Shown: piece by piece, positions 41,518 to 52,441 of the stretch
Layout: each line of letters starts with the position of its first letter
How positions within the stretch are numbered: the stretch's first letter is position 1
Assembly: GCF_006716065.1 (NCBI RefSeq)
Contig: NZ_VFOL01000001.1
Coordinates: forward strand, 3,844,001-3,908,000
Reading direction: 5' to 3'
Length of the DNA stretch: 64,000 nucleotides
From: Salinispora arenicola
GTDB taxonomy: Bacteria; Actinomycetota; Actinomycetes; Mycobacteriales; Micromonosporaceae
Translations under genes and position numbers: made by a program
The notes under the pieces: generated by a model
Seen by the model: the letters and a program-made list of their open reading frames with translations, nothing else
What the model was told of the DNA's origin: nothing
The model's database searches: none

Positions 41518-43110
41518 GTGACCGAGCAGTGGGACAGGATGGCTGACGTCGTGGTGGTCGGCTTCGGTGCGGCCGGGGCCTGCGCCGCCGTCGAGGCCGC
41601 CGACACGGGCGCGCGCGTGCTGGTGCTCGACCGGTTCGCCGGCGGCGGCACCACCGCGATTTCCGGCGGTGTGGTCTACGCCGGTGGCGGCACCCGGCAA
41701 CAGCGTGCCGCCGGGGTCACCGACACACCCCAGGCGATGGTGGACTACCTGCGCGAGGAGGTCGGCGACACGGTTTCGACCGCCACCCTGCGTCGGTTCT
41801 GCGAGCAGAGCGCCAACTCGATCGACTGGCTGGCCGGTCTTGGTGTGCCGTTCGACGCGAGTCTGTGCCCATACAAGACCTCGTACCCCACCAACCGGCA
41901 CTACCTGTACTACTCCGGCAACGAGCAGTCCTACGCCCATCGCACGCCGCCGGCCCCACGCGGCCACCGAGTCCACGCCCGCGGCACCTCCGGCCGGTTG
42001 CTCGCGGCCCGGCTGGCCGCTGCCACCCGCGACCGCGGTGTCGTACTGTTCGCTCAGACCCGGGCCGAACGGCTCGTCACCGGCCCGGACGGCCGGATCA
42101 CCGGCGTCGAGTGTCGAACTCTGCGCGGTGCTCCCGGGTGGGTCAGGTTCGCCCACCGTGTCTTACACCGCTGTTCGGTCCGGCCCGGCGTCTACCTGCC
42201 GGCCCTGGGCCGCGTGCTGCACCGGCCGGTCGCCTGGCTGGAGCGGCGGTACAGTCGCCGGTTGCGGGTCGGAGCCGCCCGCGGCGTCGTGCTCAGCGCC
42301 GGCGGGTTCGTCTTCGACCGCGACATGCTCCGCACCCACGCGCCGGAGTATCGCGGTGGTCTGCGGCTGGGCACGCCCGGCGACGACGGCTCCGGCATTC
42401 GGCTGGGTGTGGCGGCCGGGGCGGACACCGCGCACCTCGACCGGGTGAGCATCTGGCGGTTCCTCGCCCCGCCCGCGGCGATGCTCGGTGGCTTGCTGGT
42501 CGACCGGGACGGCCGACGGGTCTGCGACGAGTCTCGCTACGGTGCGGCCGTCGGCGAGGCGATCCTGCGTTCGCCGGGCGCGCGGGCCTGGCTGCTGCTG
42601 GATGCGACGCTGCGGTCCGAGTGCCGTCGGCAGCTGCGGGCGCAGACCCTCTGGTTCCAGCGATGGCAGGCGCGCTGGCTGTTGACTTTCGGTCAGGTCA
42701 CCGGGCCCACGCCGGAGGCGGTCGCGCGCCGGGCCGGGGTGGATCCCGAACGGCTGGCCGTCACACTCGCGGCGTACCGGGCCGGTGGGCCGGATCCGGC
42801 CGGCAAGCCCGCCTATCTGACGCGCTCGCTGGCCGTCCCGCCGTACTCGCTGGTCGATGTCTCGGTACGCGCTCGACCCGCCGCGCCCGCGCCCATGCTC
42901 ACCCTCGGCGGCCTGCGAGTAGACGAGGAGAGTGGCCAGGCCCTGGGTGCCGACGGCCGACCCGTGCCCGGCCTGTACGCCGCCGGTCGTACCGCGGTCG
43001 GCATCTGTTCGCGCAGCTATGTCAGTGGGCTGTCGTTGGCCGATTGTGTCTTCTCGGGTCGCCGGGCGGGTCGGAGCGCAGCCAGGCGGGGCGAGGGGGA
43101 CCAAGGCTGA
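41518..43110 (+). CDS. KstD-like FAD-binding dehydrogenase
   Basis: 530 aa from GTG 41518, with GGAGG at 41509-41513. The N-terminal ADVVVVGFGAAGACAAVEAADTGARVLVLDRF, TTAISGGVVYAGGG, GVVLSAGGFVFDRDML, and the C-terminal APAPMLTLGGLRVDEESGQAL with GLYAAGRTAVGICSRSYVSGLSLADCVFSG place it in the fumarate reductase/KstD superfamily. It differs from classical KstD in the C-terminal catalytic strand (no FYAF-x-M-x-PGDLGTKGG). It resembles the Rv0785/Kst4D group that acts on 5-alpha-3-ketosteroids, but the exact reaction is uncertain. KstR box C is shared with kstD. Confidence 0.8.
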   Translation: MTEQWDRMADVVVVGFGAAGACAAVEAADTGARVLVLDRFAGGGTTAISGGVVYAGGGTRQQRAAGVTDTPQAMVDYLREEVGDTVSTATLRRFCEQSANSIDWLAGLGVPFDASLCPYKTSYPTNRHYLYYSGNEQSYAHRTPPAPRGHRVHARGTSGRLLAARLAAATRDRGVVLFAQTRAERLVTGPDGRITGVECRTLRGAPGWVRFAHRVLHRCSVRPGVYLPALGRVLHRPVAWLERRYSRRLRVGAARGVVLSAGGFVFDRDMLRTHAPEYRGGLRLGTPGDDGSGIRLGVAAGADTAHLDRVSIWRFLAPPAAMLGGLLVDRDGRRVCDESRYGAAVGEAILRSPGARAWLLLDATLRSECRRQLRAQTLWFQRWQARWLLTFGQVTGPTPEAVARRAGVDPERLAVTLAAYRAGGPDPAGKPAYLTRSLAVPPYSLVDVSVRARPAAPAPMLTLGGLRVDEESGQALGADGRPVPGLYAAGRTAVGICSRSYVSGLSLADCVFSGRRAGRSAARRGEGDQG

Positions 43111-43220
43111 CCGGCGGCCAGGGGGCAATGCTGGCCGGTGGCCAGGGCGGGCAAGGCAGACCGGCGGGCCACGGCGACATCGACTTCTGCGCCGTCGTCG
43201 ACACGGTCTTTGCCGGCGGC

Positions 43221-44246
43221 TCAGTAGTAGGTGACCGACACCTCGTCGCTGCGGGCGACGGCCTGGCAGGCGAGGATATAGCCCTCCGCGAAGTCCGGCT
43301 CCTCGAGAATCTCGTTGTGCACCAGGTCAACCCGGCCGCCCAGCAGCCGGCAGGCGCAGGCGCCGCAGTGACCCTGGCGGCAGGAGAACGGCGGGTTCAG
43401 CCCAGCTGCGATGATCACATCGAGCAGGCGGGTGCCGGCCGGCCACGAAAGCCGGTGGGTCTGGCCATCGAGCTCCACCTCCAGGGTGGCGTCCCGGCCG
43501 TTCTCCGCCCGCTGGCCGACTCCCGCGTGTTGGCCGACCTCGGTGCCCTGGTCGACCTCGAAGCGTTCGACCCAGATTCGCTCCGGCGGTACACCGGCCT
43601 GCTGCAAGGTGTGCTGGGCTACCAGAACGAACGGCTGCGGACCGCAGACGTACGCCTCCCGTCCAGCGTGTTCGCTGATCAGGGTTGTCAGCATGGCCGG
43701 GGCCGGGGCGCCGCGCTCGCTGTCCAGCCAGTGGGTCACCGTCAGCCGGTCGCCGTGCTGCTCGCCGAGCGCAGCCAACTCGGCGGCGAAGATGACCGAG
43801 TTCGGGTCGCGGTTCGCGTACACCAGGGCCAGCCGGCCACGTCCGCGTGCGAGTACGGACTTGATGATGGCCATGACCGGTGTGATGCCGCTGCCCCCGG
43901 CGAGAAGCAGCAGGTCGTCGTCGAGTGAGGTAGGGGTGAACGATCCGGCCGGCGGTGCGACGTCAAGGGTGTCTCCGGGGCGGACGTGGTCGCAGATCCA
44001 GTTCGATGCCTGCCCGTCGGGTACCCGCTTGACCGTTATCTTCAGATCGGTGTCTGTGTGCGGGGAACTGGACAGTGAGTAGCAGCGGACCAGGTTCCCA
44101 CGGCTGTGCGGCACCCGCGCGGCGAGGTACTGGCCGGGGCGGTAGGTGAACTCCGCGGCCAGGGCCGGTGGCAGTGTCAGGACCAGGGAGTGCGCGTCGG
44201 GCGTCTCGGTGATCACGTCGGTGACGCGCAGCCGGTGGTATGTCAC
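43221..44246 (-). CDS. kshB: 3-Ketosteroid 9-alpha-hydroxylase reductase component
   Basis: 341 aa from GTG 44246. Order of domains: FAD-binding barrel (RCYSLSSSP, the RxYS motif), NAD-binding domain (LLLLAGGSGITPVMAIIKSVL; AYVCGPQPFV), and a C-terminal plant-type 2Fe-2S ferredoxin with CRQGHCGACACRLL and a fourth cysteine in YILACQAVA. It passes electrons from NADH to KshA. The GTGA start overlaps the stop of the small gene upstream. Residues 266-284 contain an extra Gly/Gln-rich linker before the ferredoxin domain. Confidence 0.95.
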   Translation of the reverse strand: MTYHRLRVTDVITETPDAHSLVLTLPPALAAEFTYRPGQYLAARVPHSRGNLVRCYSLSSSPHTDTDLKITVKRVPDGQASNWICDHVRPGDTLDVAPPAGSFTPTSLDDDLLLLAGGSGITPVMAIIKSVLARGRGRLALVYANRDPNSVIFAAELAALGEQHGDRLTVTHWLDSERGAPAPAMLTTLISEHAGREAYVCGPQPFVLVAQHTLQQAGVPPERIWVERFEVDQGTEVGQHAGVGQRAENGRDATLEVELDGQTHRLSWPAGTRLLDVIIAAGLNPPFSCRQGHCGACACRLLGGRVDLVHNEILEEPDFAEGYILACQAVARSDEVSVTYY

Positions 44247-44506
44247 GGCACCTCCAGCCGGCCGGTGCGAACCGCCCACTGGATGCTTGTGCGCAGGTCG
44301 GGACAGGTCGGCACGAGCGGGTGGGGTCGTGCGTCGGCGGTCAGCGTCGGGCACTGGCGGGCTGACCGGGTGGTCCACTGCACGCTGGTCTGCTGCGGGC
44401 TGGACTTGCGTACCCGAACCAGAGCGGCACAGCGGGCGCAGGAGAGCTCCGCGAAACCGCCGATCAGATACTCCTGCCGCTCGGTCAGCGGGTCGGCCTG
44501 GTTCAT
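44243..44506 (-). CDS. Small Cys-containing protein between kshA and kshB
   Basis: 87 aa, MNQADPLTERQEYLIGGFAE... , not recognised as a known family. It has four cysteines: C23 and C26 in SCARC, C52 in QCPTL and C68 in PTCPDL, spaced as a possible metal site. The segment TSVQWTTR (40-47) is echoed by TSIQWAVR (73-80). Its ATG overlaps the kshA stop and its stop overlaps the kshB GTG, each by four bases, which strongly argues for a translated, coupled gene. It could be an assembly factor, a docking subunit or a small redox partner for the KshAB hydroxylase; this is inference from position only. Confidence 0.75.
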   Translation of the reverse strand: MNQADPLTERQEYLIGGFAELSCARCAALVRVRKSSPQQTSVQWTTRSARQCPTLTADARPHPLVPTCPDLRTSIQWAVRTGRLEVP

Positions 44507-45636
44507 GATGCCGTACCGGGTTGTCGGTCGAGGTTGGCCGCTACTTCGGCGGTCCAGGTCTCGACGGCCTTGGTGGTGTCGACCTCGAACTCGTAGCGGG
44601 CCACCATGTCCTCGGTGACCTCCTCGACGTCGACGTAGAACTGCTCGTACCAGCGGCGGAGCTGGTACACCGGGCCGTCCTCGGCGCACAGGAGCGGATT
44701 GTCGACCCGGCTCTTGTGCTTCCAGATCTCCACGTCCTGCCGGAAGCCGATGCCGATACTCGCGGCGAACTTCGCCGCCGCCCTGTCGGCCTGTGCAATG
44801 GTGAGGCCGGGCAGCCGTTTGACGATGATGCCCCACTGCAGCACGAACGAGTTGGCCGAAACCGGGTAGTGACAGTTGACCAGTGCCGACTCCACCTCGG
44901 TGCCGTTGTAGTCGGTACAGAGATAGTCGATCATGTAGGCGGGTCCGTAGTAGGCGGCCTCGGAGCGAAGCGTCGCGTCTCCTGACTGCCTCGCGGCGAC
45001 CGGCACGTCCGGCCGGGGTCGGGTCTCCAGGAACTGTGCGGCCACATGGCCCTCGAACACGTTCTTGAAGAACGTCGGAAAGGCAAAGTGGATGTAGAAA
45101 AAGTGTGCCATGTCGACGACGTTGTCGATGACCTCGCGGCAGTTGGCGCCGTCGATTCGGATCGAGTCCCAGGTCCAGGCGCTCCACTCGTCGGAGAAGG
45201 CACCCTCGATGCGTGGGATCGTGATGTCTGGTGGTGGTGGGGCGCCCTGCGGGTCGTTCCAGACGAGCAGTTGCCGGTTCTCCTCGCAGGCATGCCAGGA
45301 GCGGGTGCGGGCGCGAGGTGGAACTCGGTGGGCGTACGGGACCGAGCTGCAACGGCCGTCGCCGCGCCACCGCCAGTCGTGGAACGGGCAGGCGATCTCG
45401 TCGCCTTTGATGGCACCCATCGTCAGGTCGCCGCCCATGTGTCGGCAGTACCCGTCGAGCACGTGCAGCGCGCCCGCCGAGTCGGCGAAGACCACGAGTT
45501 TGGTGCCGAACGCCTCGACGGCGTGCGGCCTACCGTCACGGAACGAGTCGGCCAGTCCCAGGCAGTGCCAGCCGCGGGCGAATCTGGTCGGCAGGACTCC
45601 ACTGTCGATCGTGCGAACTACCTCGCCGTTGGTCAT
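44503..45636 (-). CDS. kshA: 3-Ketosteroid 9-alpha-hydroxylase oxygenase component
   Basis: 377 aa. Rieske 2Fe-2S centre ligands C64, H66, C83 and H86 (CRHMGG and CPFHDWRW). The mononuclear iron site appears as DNVVDMAHFFYIHF with N172, D175, H178 and H183. Length equals that of known KshA proteins. With KshB it hydroxylates C9 of 1,4-androstadienedione-type steroids, causing ring B to open and ring A to aromatise. GAGG (45648-45651 region on the minus strand) precedes the ATG. Transcription likely starts at KstR box D, which also serves the divergent hsaA operon. Confidence 0.95.
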   Translation of the reverse strand: MTNGEVVRTIDSGVLPTRFARGWHCLGLADSFRDGRPHAVEAFGTKLVVFADSAGALHVLDGYCRHMGGDLTMGAIKGDEIACPFHDWRWRGDGRCSSVPYAHRVPPRARTRSWHACEENRQLLVWNDPQGAPPPPDITIPRIEGAFSDEWSAWTWDSIRIDGANCREVIDNVVDMAHFFYIHFAFPTFFKNVFEGHVAAQFLETRPRPDVPVAARQSGDATLRSEAAYYGPAYMIDYLCTDYNGTEVESALVNCHYPVSANSFVLQWGIIVKRLPGLTIAQADRAAAKFAASIGIGFRQDVEIWKHKSRVDNPLLCAEDGPVYQLRRWYEQFYVDVEEVTEDMVARYEFEVDTTKAVETWTAEVAANLDRQPGTAS

Positions 45637-45700
45637 GTCGCTCCTCAGTTTTTCGATGGAACGTGTTACGGATCCTGCTGCTCACGCGGTAGCCGACAGG

Positions 45701-45714
45701 TAGAACGTGTTCTA
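45701..45714. promoter_or_regulatory. KstR box D (divergent)
   Basis: TAGAACGTGTTCTA is a perfect 14-base palindrome and an exact KstR match, placed in the 124-base gap between kshA and hsaA. TATTAT (45713-45718) overlaps it on the plus strand, and TATAAT can be read on the minus strand from 45719 to 45714, so one site could repress both promoters. Confidence 0.88.
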
Positions 45715-45760
45715 TTATAGGGATCGCCAAGTTCACCAGCCAAGCCACTGGAGGGATCCC

Positions 45761-46933
45761 ATGGAGGGCGCCGAACTGGTCACACGGGGGGTGCGGGAGC
45801 TGCTACCGGTCCTGCGGGACCGGGCCCAGGAGACGGAGGACCGCCGGACACTTTCCTCCGAGCACCTTAAGTCGCTGGCGTCCACCGGTTTCTTCCGGCT
45901 GCTTCAGCCGGCCTGGTGCGGCGGCCTCGAGGCCGACCCGGTGACCTTCTTCGGCTGCGTACGCGATATCGCCGCGGCCTGCGGCTCGACCGGCTGGGTC
46001 GCATCGGTGATCGGGGTGCACAACTGGCAGCTGGCCCTCTTTCCCGAGCAGGCGCAGCAGGACGTCTGGGGCGCTGACCCGGGTACCCTGATGTCGTCGT
46101 CGTACGCGCCCACCGGCACGATCGAGGAAGTCGACGGGGGATTCCGGGTCCGTGGGCGATGGAGCTTCTCGTCCGGATGCGACCACGCCACCTGGGTACT
46201 GCTCGGCGGCATCGTGCCCGGCGAGGGAGACGCACCCGCCGACTTCCGCACGTTCCTGCTACCTGCGGCCGACTACACGATCGAGGACGTCTGGCACACG
46301 ATCGGATTGCGAGGCACCGGCAGCAACGACATCGTCGTGTCCGACGCGTTCGTGCCGGCGTACCGATCGCTCAGCTTCGGCGACACGGCCCGCTGCCTCG
46401 GCCCCGGCCAGGAACTGAACCCCAGCCCGCTCTACCGGATCCCGTACGGCTCGATCTTCCCGTACACGATCACCACCCCGATCATCGGGATGGCCACGGG
46501 GATGTATGACGCACACGTGACCCACATGCGGGAGCGGGTCCGCGCCGCATACGCCGGGGTGCGCGCGGCCGAGGATCCCTACTCGCAGGTACGGGTCGCG
46601 CGGGCGGCTGCCGACGTGGACGCCGCCTGGCTCACGCTCACTGCTGACATGAACGAACTGATGGCGCTGGCCACGGCCGGCGACAAGCTACCGATGCGGC
46701 TACGCCTCCGGGCGCGCCGCAACCAGGTCCGGGGCACGGAACTGGCGATCCAGGCCGTGGATCGTCTCTTCGAGAATTCGGGTGGCCGAGCCATCTACAC
46801 GAGCCACCCCATCCAGCGATTCTGGCGCGACGCGCACGCGGGCCGCGTACACGCCATCAACGACCCCGAACGAGCACTGTCCATGTACGGGTGTGGCGAG
46901 TTTGGCCTGTCCGTCGCCGACGCAATGGTGTGA
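45761..46933 (+). CDS. hsaA: 3-HSA hydroxylase, oxygenase component
   Basis: 390 aa from ATG 45761, with GGAGGG at 45750-45755. Acyl-CoA dehydrogenase-like flavin monooxygenase: [69 protein letters not shown], and [20 protein letters not shown]. It uses reduced flavin from HsaB to hydroxylate the phenolic 3-HSA to a catechol. First gene of hsaA-hsaD-hsaC-hsaB, the same order as in mycobacteria. Confidence 0.94.
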   Translation: MEGAELVTRGVRELLPVLRDRAQETEDRRTLSSEHLKSLASTGFFRLLQPAWCGGLEADPVTFFGCVRDIAAACGSTGWVASVIGVHNWQLALFPEQAQQDVWGADPGTLMSSSYAPTGTIEEVDGGFRVRGRWSFSSGCDHATWVLLGGIVPGEGDAPADFRTFLLPAADYTIEDVWHTIGLRGTGSNDIVVSDAFVPAYRSLSFGDTARCLGPGQELNPSPLYRIPYGSIFPYTITTPIIGMATGMYDAHVTHMRERVRAAYAGVRAAEDPYSQVRVARAAADVDAAWLTLTADMNELMALATAGDKLPMRLRLRARRNQVRGTELAIQAVDRLFENSGGRAIYTSHPIQRFWRDAHAGRVHAINDPERALSMYGCGEFGLSVADAMV

Positions 46934-46940
46934 GGACATC

Positions 46941-49238
<2,298 letters not shown>

Positions 49239-49242
<4 letters not shown>

Positions 49243-50765
49243 CGAGCCTCGGCGCTCTCCGCTCGGAGCAGATACTTGAGGACCTTGCCCGAGGCGTTGT
49301 GTGGCAGCTCGGACCGGACCTCCACCGACCGCGGGACCTTGTAGTTGGCGAGTCGGATCCGGCAGAACTCGATCACCTCTGCCGCGCTGAGCGAGTGACC
49401 CGGGCGGCAGATCAGGTAGACCTTGCCGACCTCGCCGAGCCGTGGGTCGGGCACGCCGATCACCGCGGACTCGGCCACGCCCGGAAGCTGCGCGAGCGCG
49501 CGCTCGACCTCAGCTGGGTACACGTTGAAGCCGCCGCAGACGTACATGTCCTTGAGTCGGTCGGTGATGGTCAGGTAACCGTGTTCGTCAAGCTGACCGA
49601 TGTCGCCGGTGTGCAGCCACCCCTCGGCATCGATCGCCTCGGCCGTGGCGATCGGGTCGTCGAGGTAGCCGAGCATCGTGTTCGGCCCGCGCAGCAGCAC
49701 CTCGCCGCCAGGCTCGGCGATCCGGACCTCACACCCGGCCGCGGCACGCCCGCAGGTCTCCGCCACGGTCCGTGCGTCGTCGCCCGGCCGACACATCGTC
49801 GCTACCACTGCCTCGGTCAGCCCGTACGCGGTGAGCACGTCCGCGCCGAGTTCCTTGCGTATCTGCTCGACGAGGGCCGGTGGCACGGTGGCCGCTCCGG
49901 TCACGGCCAAGCGCAGGCTCGACAGGTCGACTCGAGCGGTGTCGGGGTGGCCGAGCAGGCTCGTGTAGAGGGTGGGCGGACCGGGTAACACGGTGATCCG
50001 TTGGTCCGCGATCAGGGCCATCGTCCGGGGCACGTCGAAGACCGCCTGCGGCACGATGGTGGTGCCGCTGGCCAAGCAGGCGAAAATGCCGGCCTTCAGG
50101 CCGAAGCTGTGGAAGAACGGATTGATCACGAGGTAGCGGTCGTCGGGTGTGAGCCTGGCGATGTCGGCCCAAGCGGCGGCCACAGCCATCGACTGCCGGT
50201 GAGCGCTCATCACGCCCTTGCTGCGCCCGGTGGTGCCCGAGGTGAACAGGACGTCGCTCAGGTCGTCTGGTGTCACGGCGGTGGCACAGGCGTCGGCCTC
50301 CAACTCGGGAACCGCCCGGCCTCGAGAGACGAACTCGTCCCAACCGGATGGCACCCGCACGATCACGCGGGGGAGCTCCCTGCCCTCCGCCGTCGCGGCT
50401 GCCTGCAGCGTGGCGAGCCGGTCGGTGCCCAGGAAGAGGTCAACCACGACGAGGCCGCTGGCACCGCTTCGATGAATGACATCGAGCGCCTCGACGCCGG
50501 TGAACCGGGTGTTGACCGGCACCAGGGTGAGGCCCGCGTAGCTCGCGCCGAGCGCAGCCAGCACCCACTGCGCCGAGTTCGGCGCCCACAGCGCGAGCCG
50601 GTCACCGGGGCGTAGCCCGCTGGCGATCAGCGCCTGTGCCACGCGTCTGACCTCAGCGAGAAGTTCCTCGTAGCTCAGGTGCACGACGTCGGGCTCCACC
50701 AGGGCCGGAGTCGTGCTGAAGTCGCGGGCTGCACGTAGGAGGGCTGCCGGTACGGACGGCACCAT
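49239..50765 (-). CDS. fadD3: HIP-CoA synthetase-like acyl-CoA ligase
   Basis: 508 aa, close to the length of mycobacterial FadD3. Adenylate-forming motifs: A3 LFTSGTTGRSKGVM, A5 YGLTEAVVATM, A7 GWLHTGDIGQLDEHGYLTITDR, A8 CGGFNVYPAEVERALAQLPGV, and A10 lysine in LPHNASGKVLKYLL. FadD3 activates HIP, the C/D-ring propionate made by HsaD, and is the entry to KstR2-controlled degradation. The perfect KstR2-type palindrome 25 bases before its start, and its place beside the hsa genes, support this choice among many acyl-CoA ligases. AGGGAGGT precedes the ATG. Confidence 0.87.
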
Positions 50766-50789
50766 CGGGACCTCCCTACCCGAACGCCA

Positions 50790-50803
50790 AGCAAGTGCTT
50801 GGT
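50790..50803. promoter_or_regulatory. KstR2 box upstream of fadD3
   Basis: AGCAAGTGCTTGGT fits the KstR2 consensus AnCAAGnnCTTGnT at all fixed positions. It lies within the 16-base perfect palindrome CCAAGCA-AG-TGCTTGG (50787-50802). No gene is seen in the rest of 50804-51048. Confidence 0.85.
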
Positions 50804-51048
50804 CAGCGTACGCGGGAGGCGGGAGGCGGCGCTAGTGGACGATGGTCGGGAGCCCTGACACGAGGTCCGGAACTGGCCCGTCGGGCGGGAGTGTCGGCGC
50901 TGGCTCGGCATGGGCGGGCGTCCCGTGGTCGCCCGTGGCGATGTGGTGCGCGCCGTCGCTGTGGGTGTGCGGCGACGGCAGGTGGGTGGGGAGATGGCGG
51001 AAGCCATGTCGCCAGGGGGCTTCCGTTGGCGGCTGTATTGCATTAGAT

Positions 51049-51062
51049 TATAACAAGTTCTA
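51049..51062. promoter_or_regulatory. KstR box E
   Basis: TATAACAAGTTCTA, an exact KstR match, 17 bases before the DUF3068 gene and including a TATAAC -10 candidate. Confidence 0.82.
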
Positions 51063-51079
51063 CTTCGGGATGGTGCGCT

Positions 51080-52096
51080 ATGCAGCGAACTGTCGGCGCG
51101 GCTCTCTTTGGTCTGGGGTCACTCTGCGTCGGTGTCGCCGCAGGCATGGTGTTGCTGATCGTGCCCGCGCTCAAACAGGTCCCCTACGACCTGACGCCTC
51201 CAGAAATAGCAGTAGTCGCACAGGATGCGACCTTCGTCAGCGCTCAGGCGGTGACTGGCGGCGATCCAGTCGTCAGCGTCGAACGCGGCACCCTACGTTC
51301 CGTGACCGGCATCAAGACCGACAACAACACCGCCGCCGAGCTGACCGGAAGCCTCGCCGACAGCACCTTGATATGGAACGTGTATCAGGCAACTGACTGG
51401 GTTGATCGCAACATTCCAATCGAGCGGGCCGAGAGCCGCATCGCGCTCGACCGGGTGTCCGGCGCGGCCGTGGAGTGGGAAGGCCAGTGCTACAACGACG
51501 TGAAGGTCGTGCAGCCGGACACCACCGGCTGCGAGTCGGGAAGTATCGCGTTCGCCGGGCAGCTGTACCTGTTCCCCTTCGACACGAAGAAGCAGACCTA
51601 CCAGTACTTCGACGGCACCCTGCGGCAGTCGTTGCCGTTGGTGTACCGGGGTGAGGAGGAGGTCGCCAGCCTGGACACGTACCGCTTCGAGCAGACCGTC
51701 CCCCGCCAGGACCTCAACATCGACGAGGAGGCGTTGGGCGGGCTGCTCGGTTACCTGGCCCCGGGCGCGACTACCGCGACGATGAGCTACCAGGCGTCCC
51801 GCACGATCTGGGTGGAACCGTCGACGGGTGTCATCGTCGCCTACCGCGAGCAGCAGAGCCGTGAGCTCGTGCCGGACACCGGGCCGCCGGTGGTCATTTT
51901 CGACGCCTCCTTCCAGTACGACGATGCCACCGCCGACGCGGTGCTCGACCAGGCGAGGGAAGGGCGGTCGCAGCTGCTGCTGTTGGGCCGCTACCTGCCG
52001 ATCGGCCTGCTGGTGGTGGGGGTCCTCGCCGCTGTGGCCGGGATCGTGCTTGTGCGCCGGGTACCCCGGCGAGCGCCTGCCGTTCGTGCGGACTAG
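51080..52096 (+). CDS. DUF3068 (PorA-like) membrane protein, KstR-box controlled
   Basis: 338 aa. N-terminal helix (AALFGLGSLCVGVAAGMVLLIVPAL) and C-terminal helix (LPIGLLVVGVLAAVAGIVLVRRV) flank a large extracytoplasmic beta-rich domain with a possible disulfide (C and C in QCYNDVKVVQPDTTGC). The family DUF3068 is actinobacterial and called porin PorA-like in databases, without firm function. The perfect KstR box in its promoter links it to steroid growth, for example in sterol uptake or envelope adaptation (inference). A basic tail follows the last helix. Confidence 0.85.
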   Translation: MQRTVGAALFGLGSLCVGVAAGMVLLIVPALKQVPYDLTPPEIAVVAQDATFVSAQAVTGGDPVVSVERGTLRSVTGIKTDNNTAAELTGSLADSTLIWNVYQATDWVDRNIPIERAESRIALDRVSGAAVEWEGQCYNDVKVVQPDTTGCESGSIAFAGQLYLFPFDTKKQTYQYFDGTLRQSLPLVYRGEEEVASLDTYRFEQTVPRQDLNIDEEALGGLLGYLAPGATTATMSYQASRTIWVEPSTGVIVAYREQQSRELVPDTGPPVVIFDASFQYDDATADAVLDQAREGRSQLLLLGRYLPIGLLVVGVLAAVAGIVLVRRVPRRAPAVRAD

Positions 52097-52280
52097 CTGA
52101 GTCGGCCTGGAGCGCGGTGTCAGTGTTGCCGTTGATCCGTTTCTCCAGGCCGTTCGCCGAACCCGCCGTGCATGGTCCGCGTGACGGGCTCTCCACGGTT
52201 GCTTCGTCGGGCGACGGGGATCGACCGCGGGCAACGTCCACCAAGCCGCGACACGGCCCCAGTGTCGGTGACCGATCTGG

Positions 52281-52441
52281 CAGTGGTGTGAACCGCTGTA
52301 TCCATCGGTGGAAGGGCACGTGATCCACCTCCACGCCTCGTTCGACCAATAGTTCCTCACACTTCGGTACAACAGATGGAAGCGTAGGTACCAGTGGACG
52401 GCCAGAACGGTCGCCTCGGGTGGGAACCGGAACCCGACGAA
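52281..52441 (-). mobile_element. IS6-family transposase remnant
   Basis: On the minus strand one frame encodes FVGFRFPPEATVLAVHWYLRF (52441 down to about 52358), and the next frame continues with CEELLVERGVEVDHVPFHRWIQRFTPL (to 52281). Together they match the N-terminal helix-turn-helix region of IS6/IS240-type transposases, broken by a frameshift. A weaker C-terminal echo (TMHGGFGERPGE) may lie near 52150. The DDE catalytic core and terminal repeats were not found. The rest of 52097-53034 holds no convincing gene. Confidence 0.65.

Noticed and set aside
43111..43220. GC-rich repeated GGCCAGG/GGCCGG tracts between the KstD-like and kshB genes as regulatory repeats
   Set aside because: Short, irregular and within ordinary high-GC convergent spacer; no consistent unit.
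41865..43928. 687-aa plus-strand open frame spanning the KstD-like and kshB genes
   Set aside because: Arg/Pro/Gly-rich shadow frame crossing two oppositely oriented real genes.
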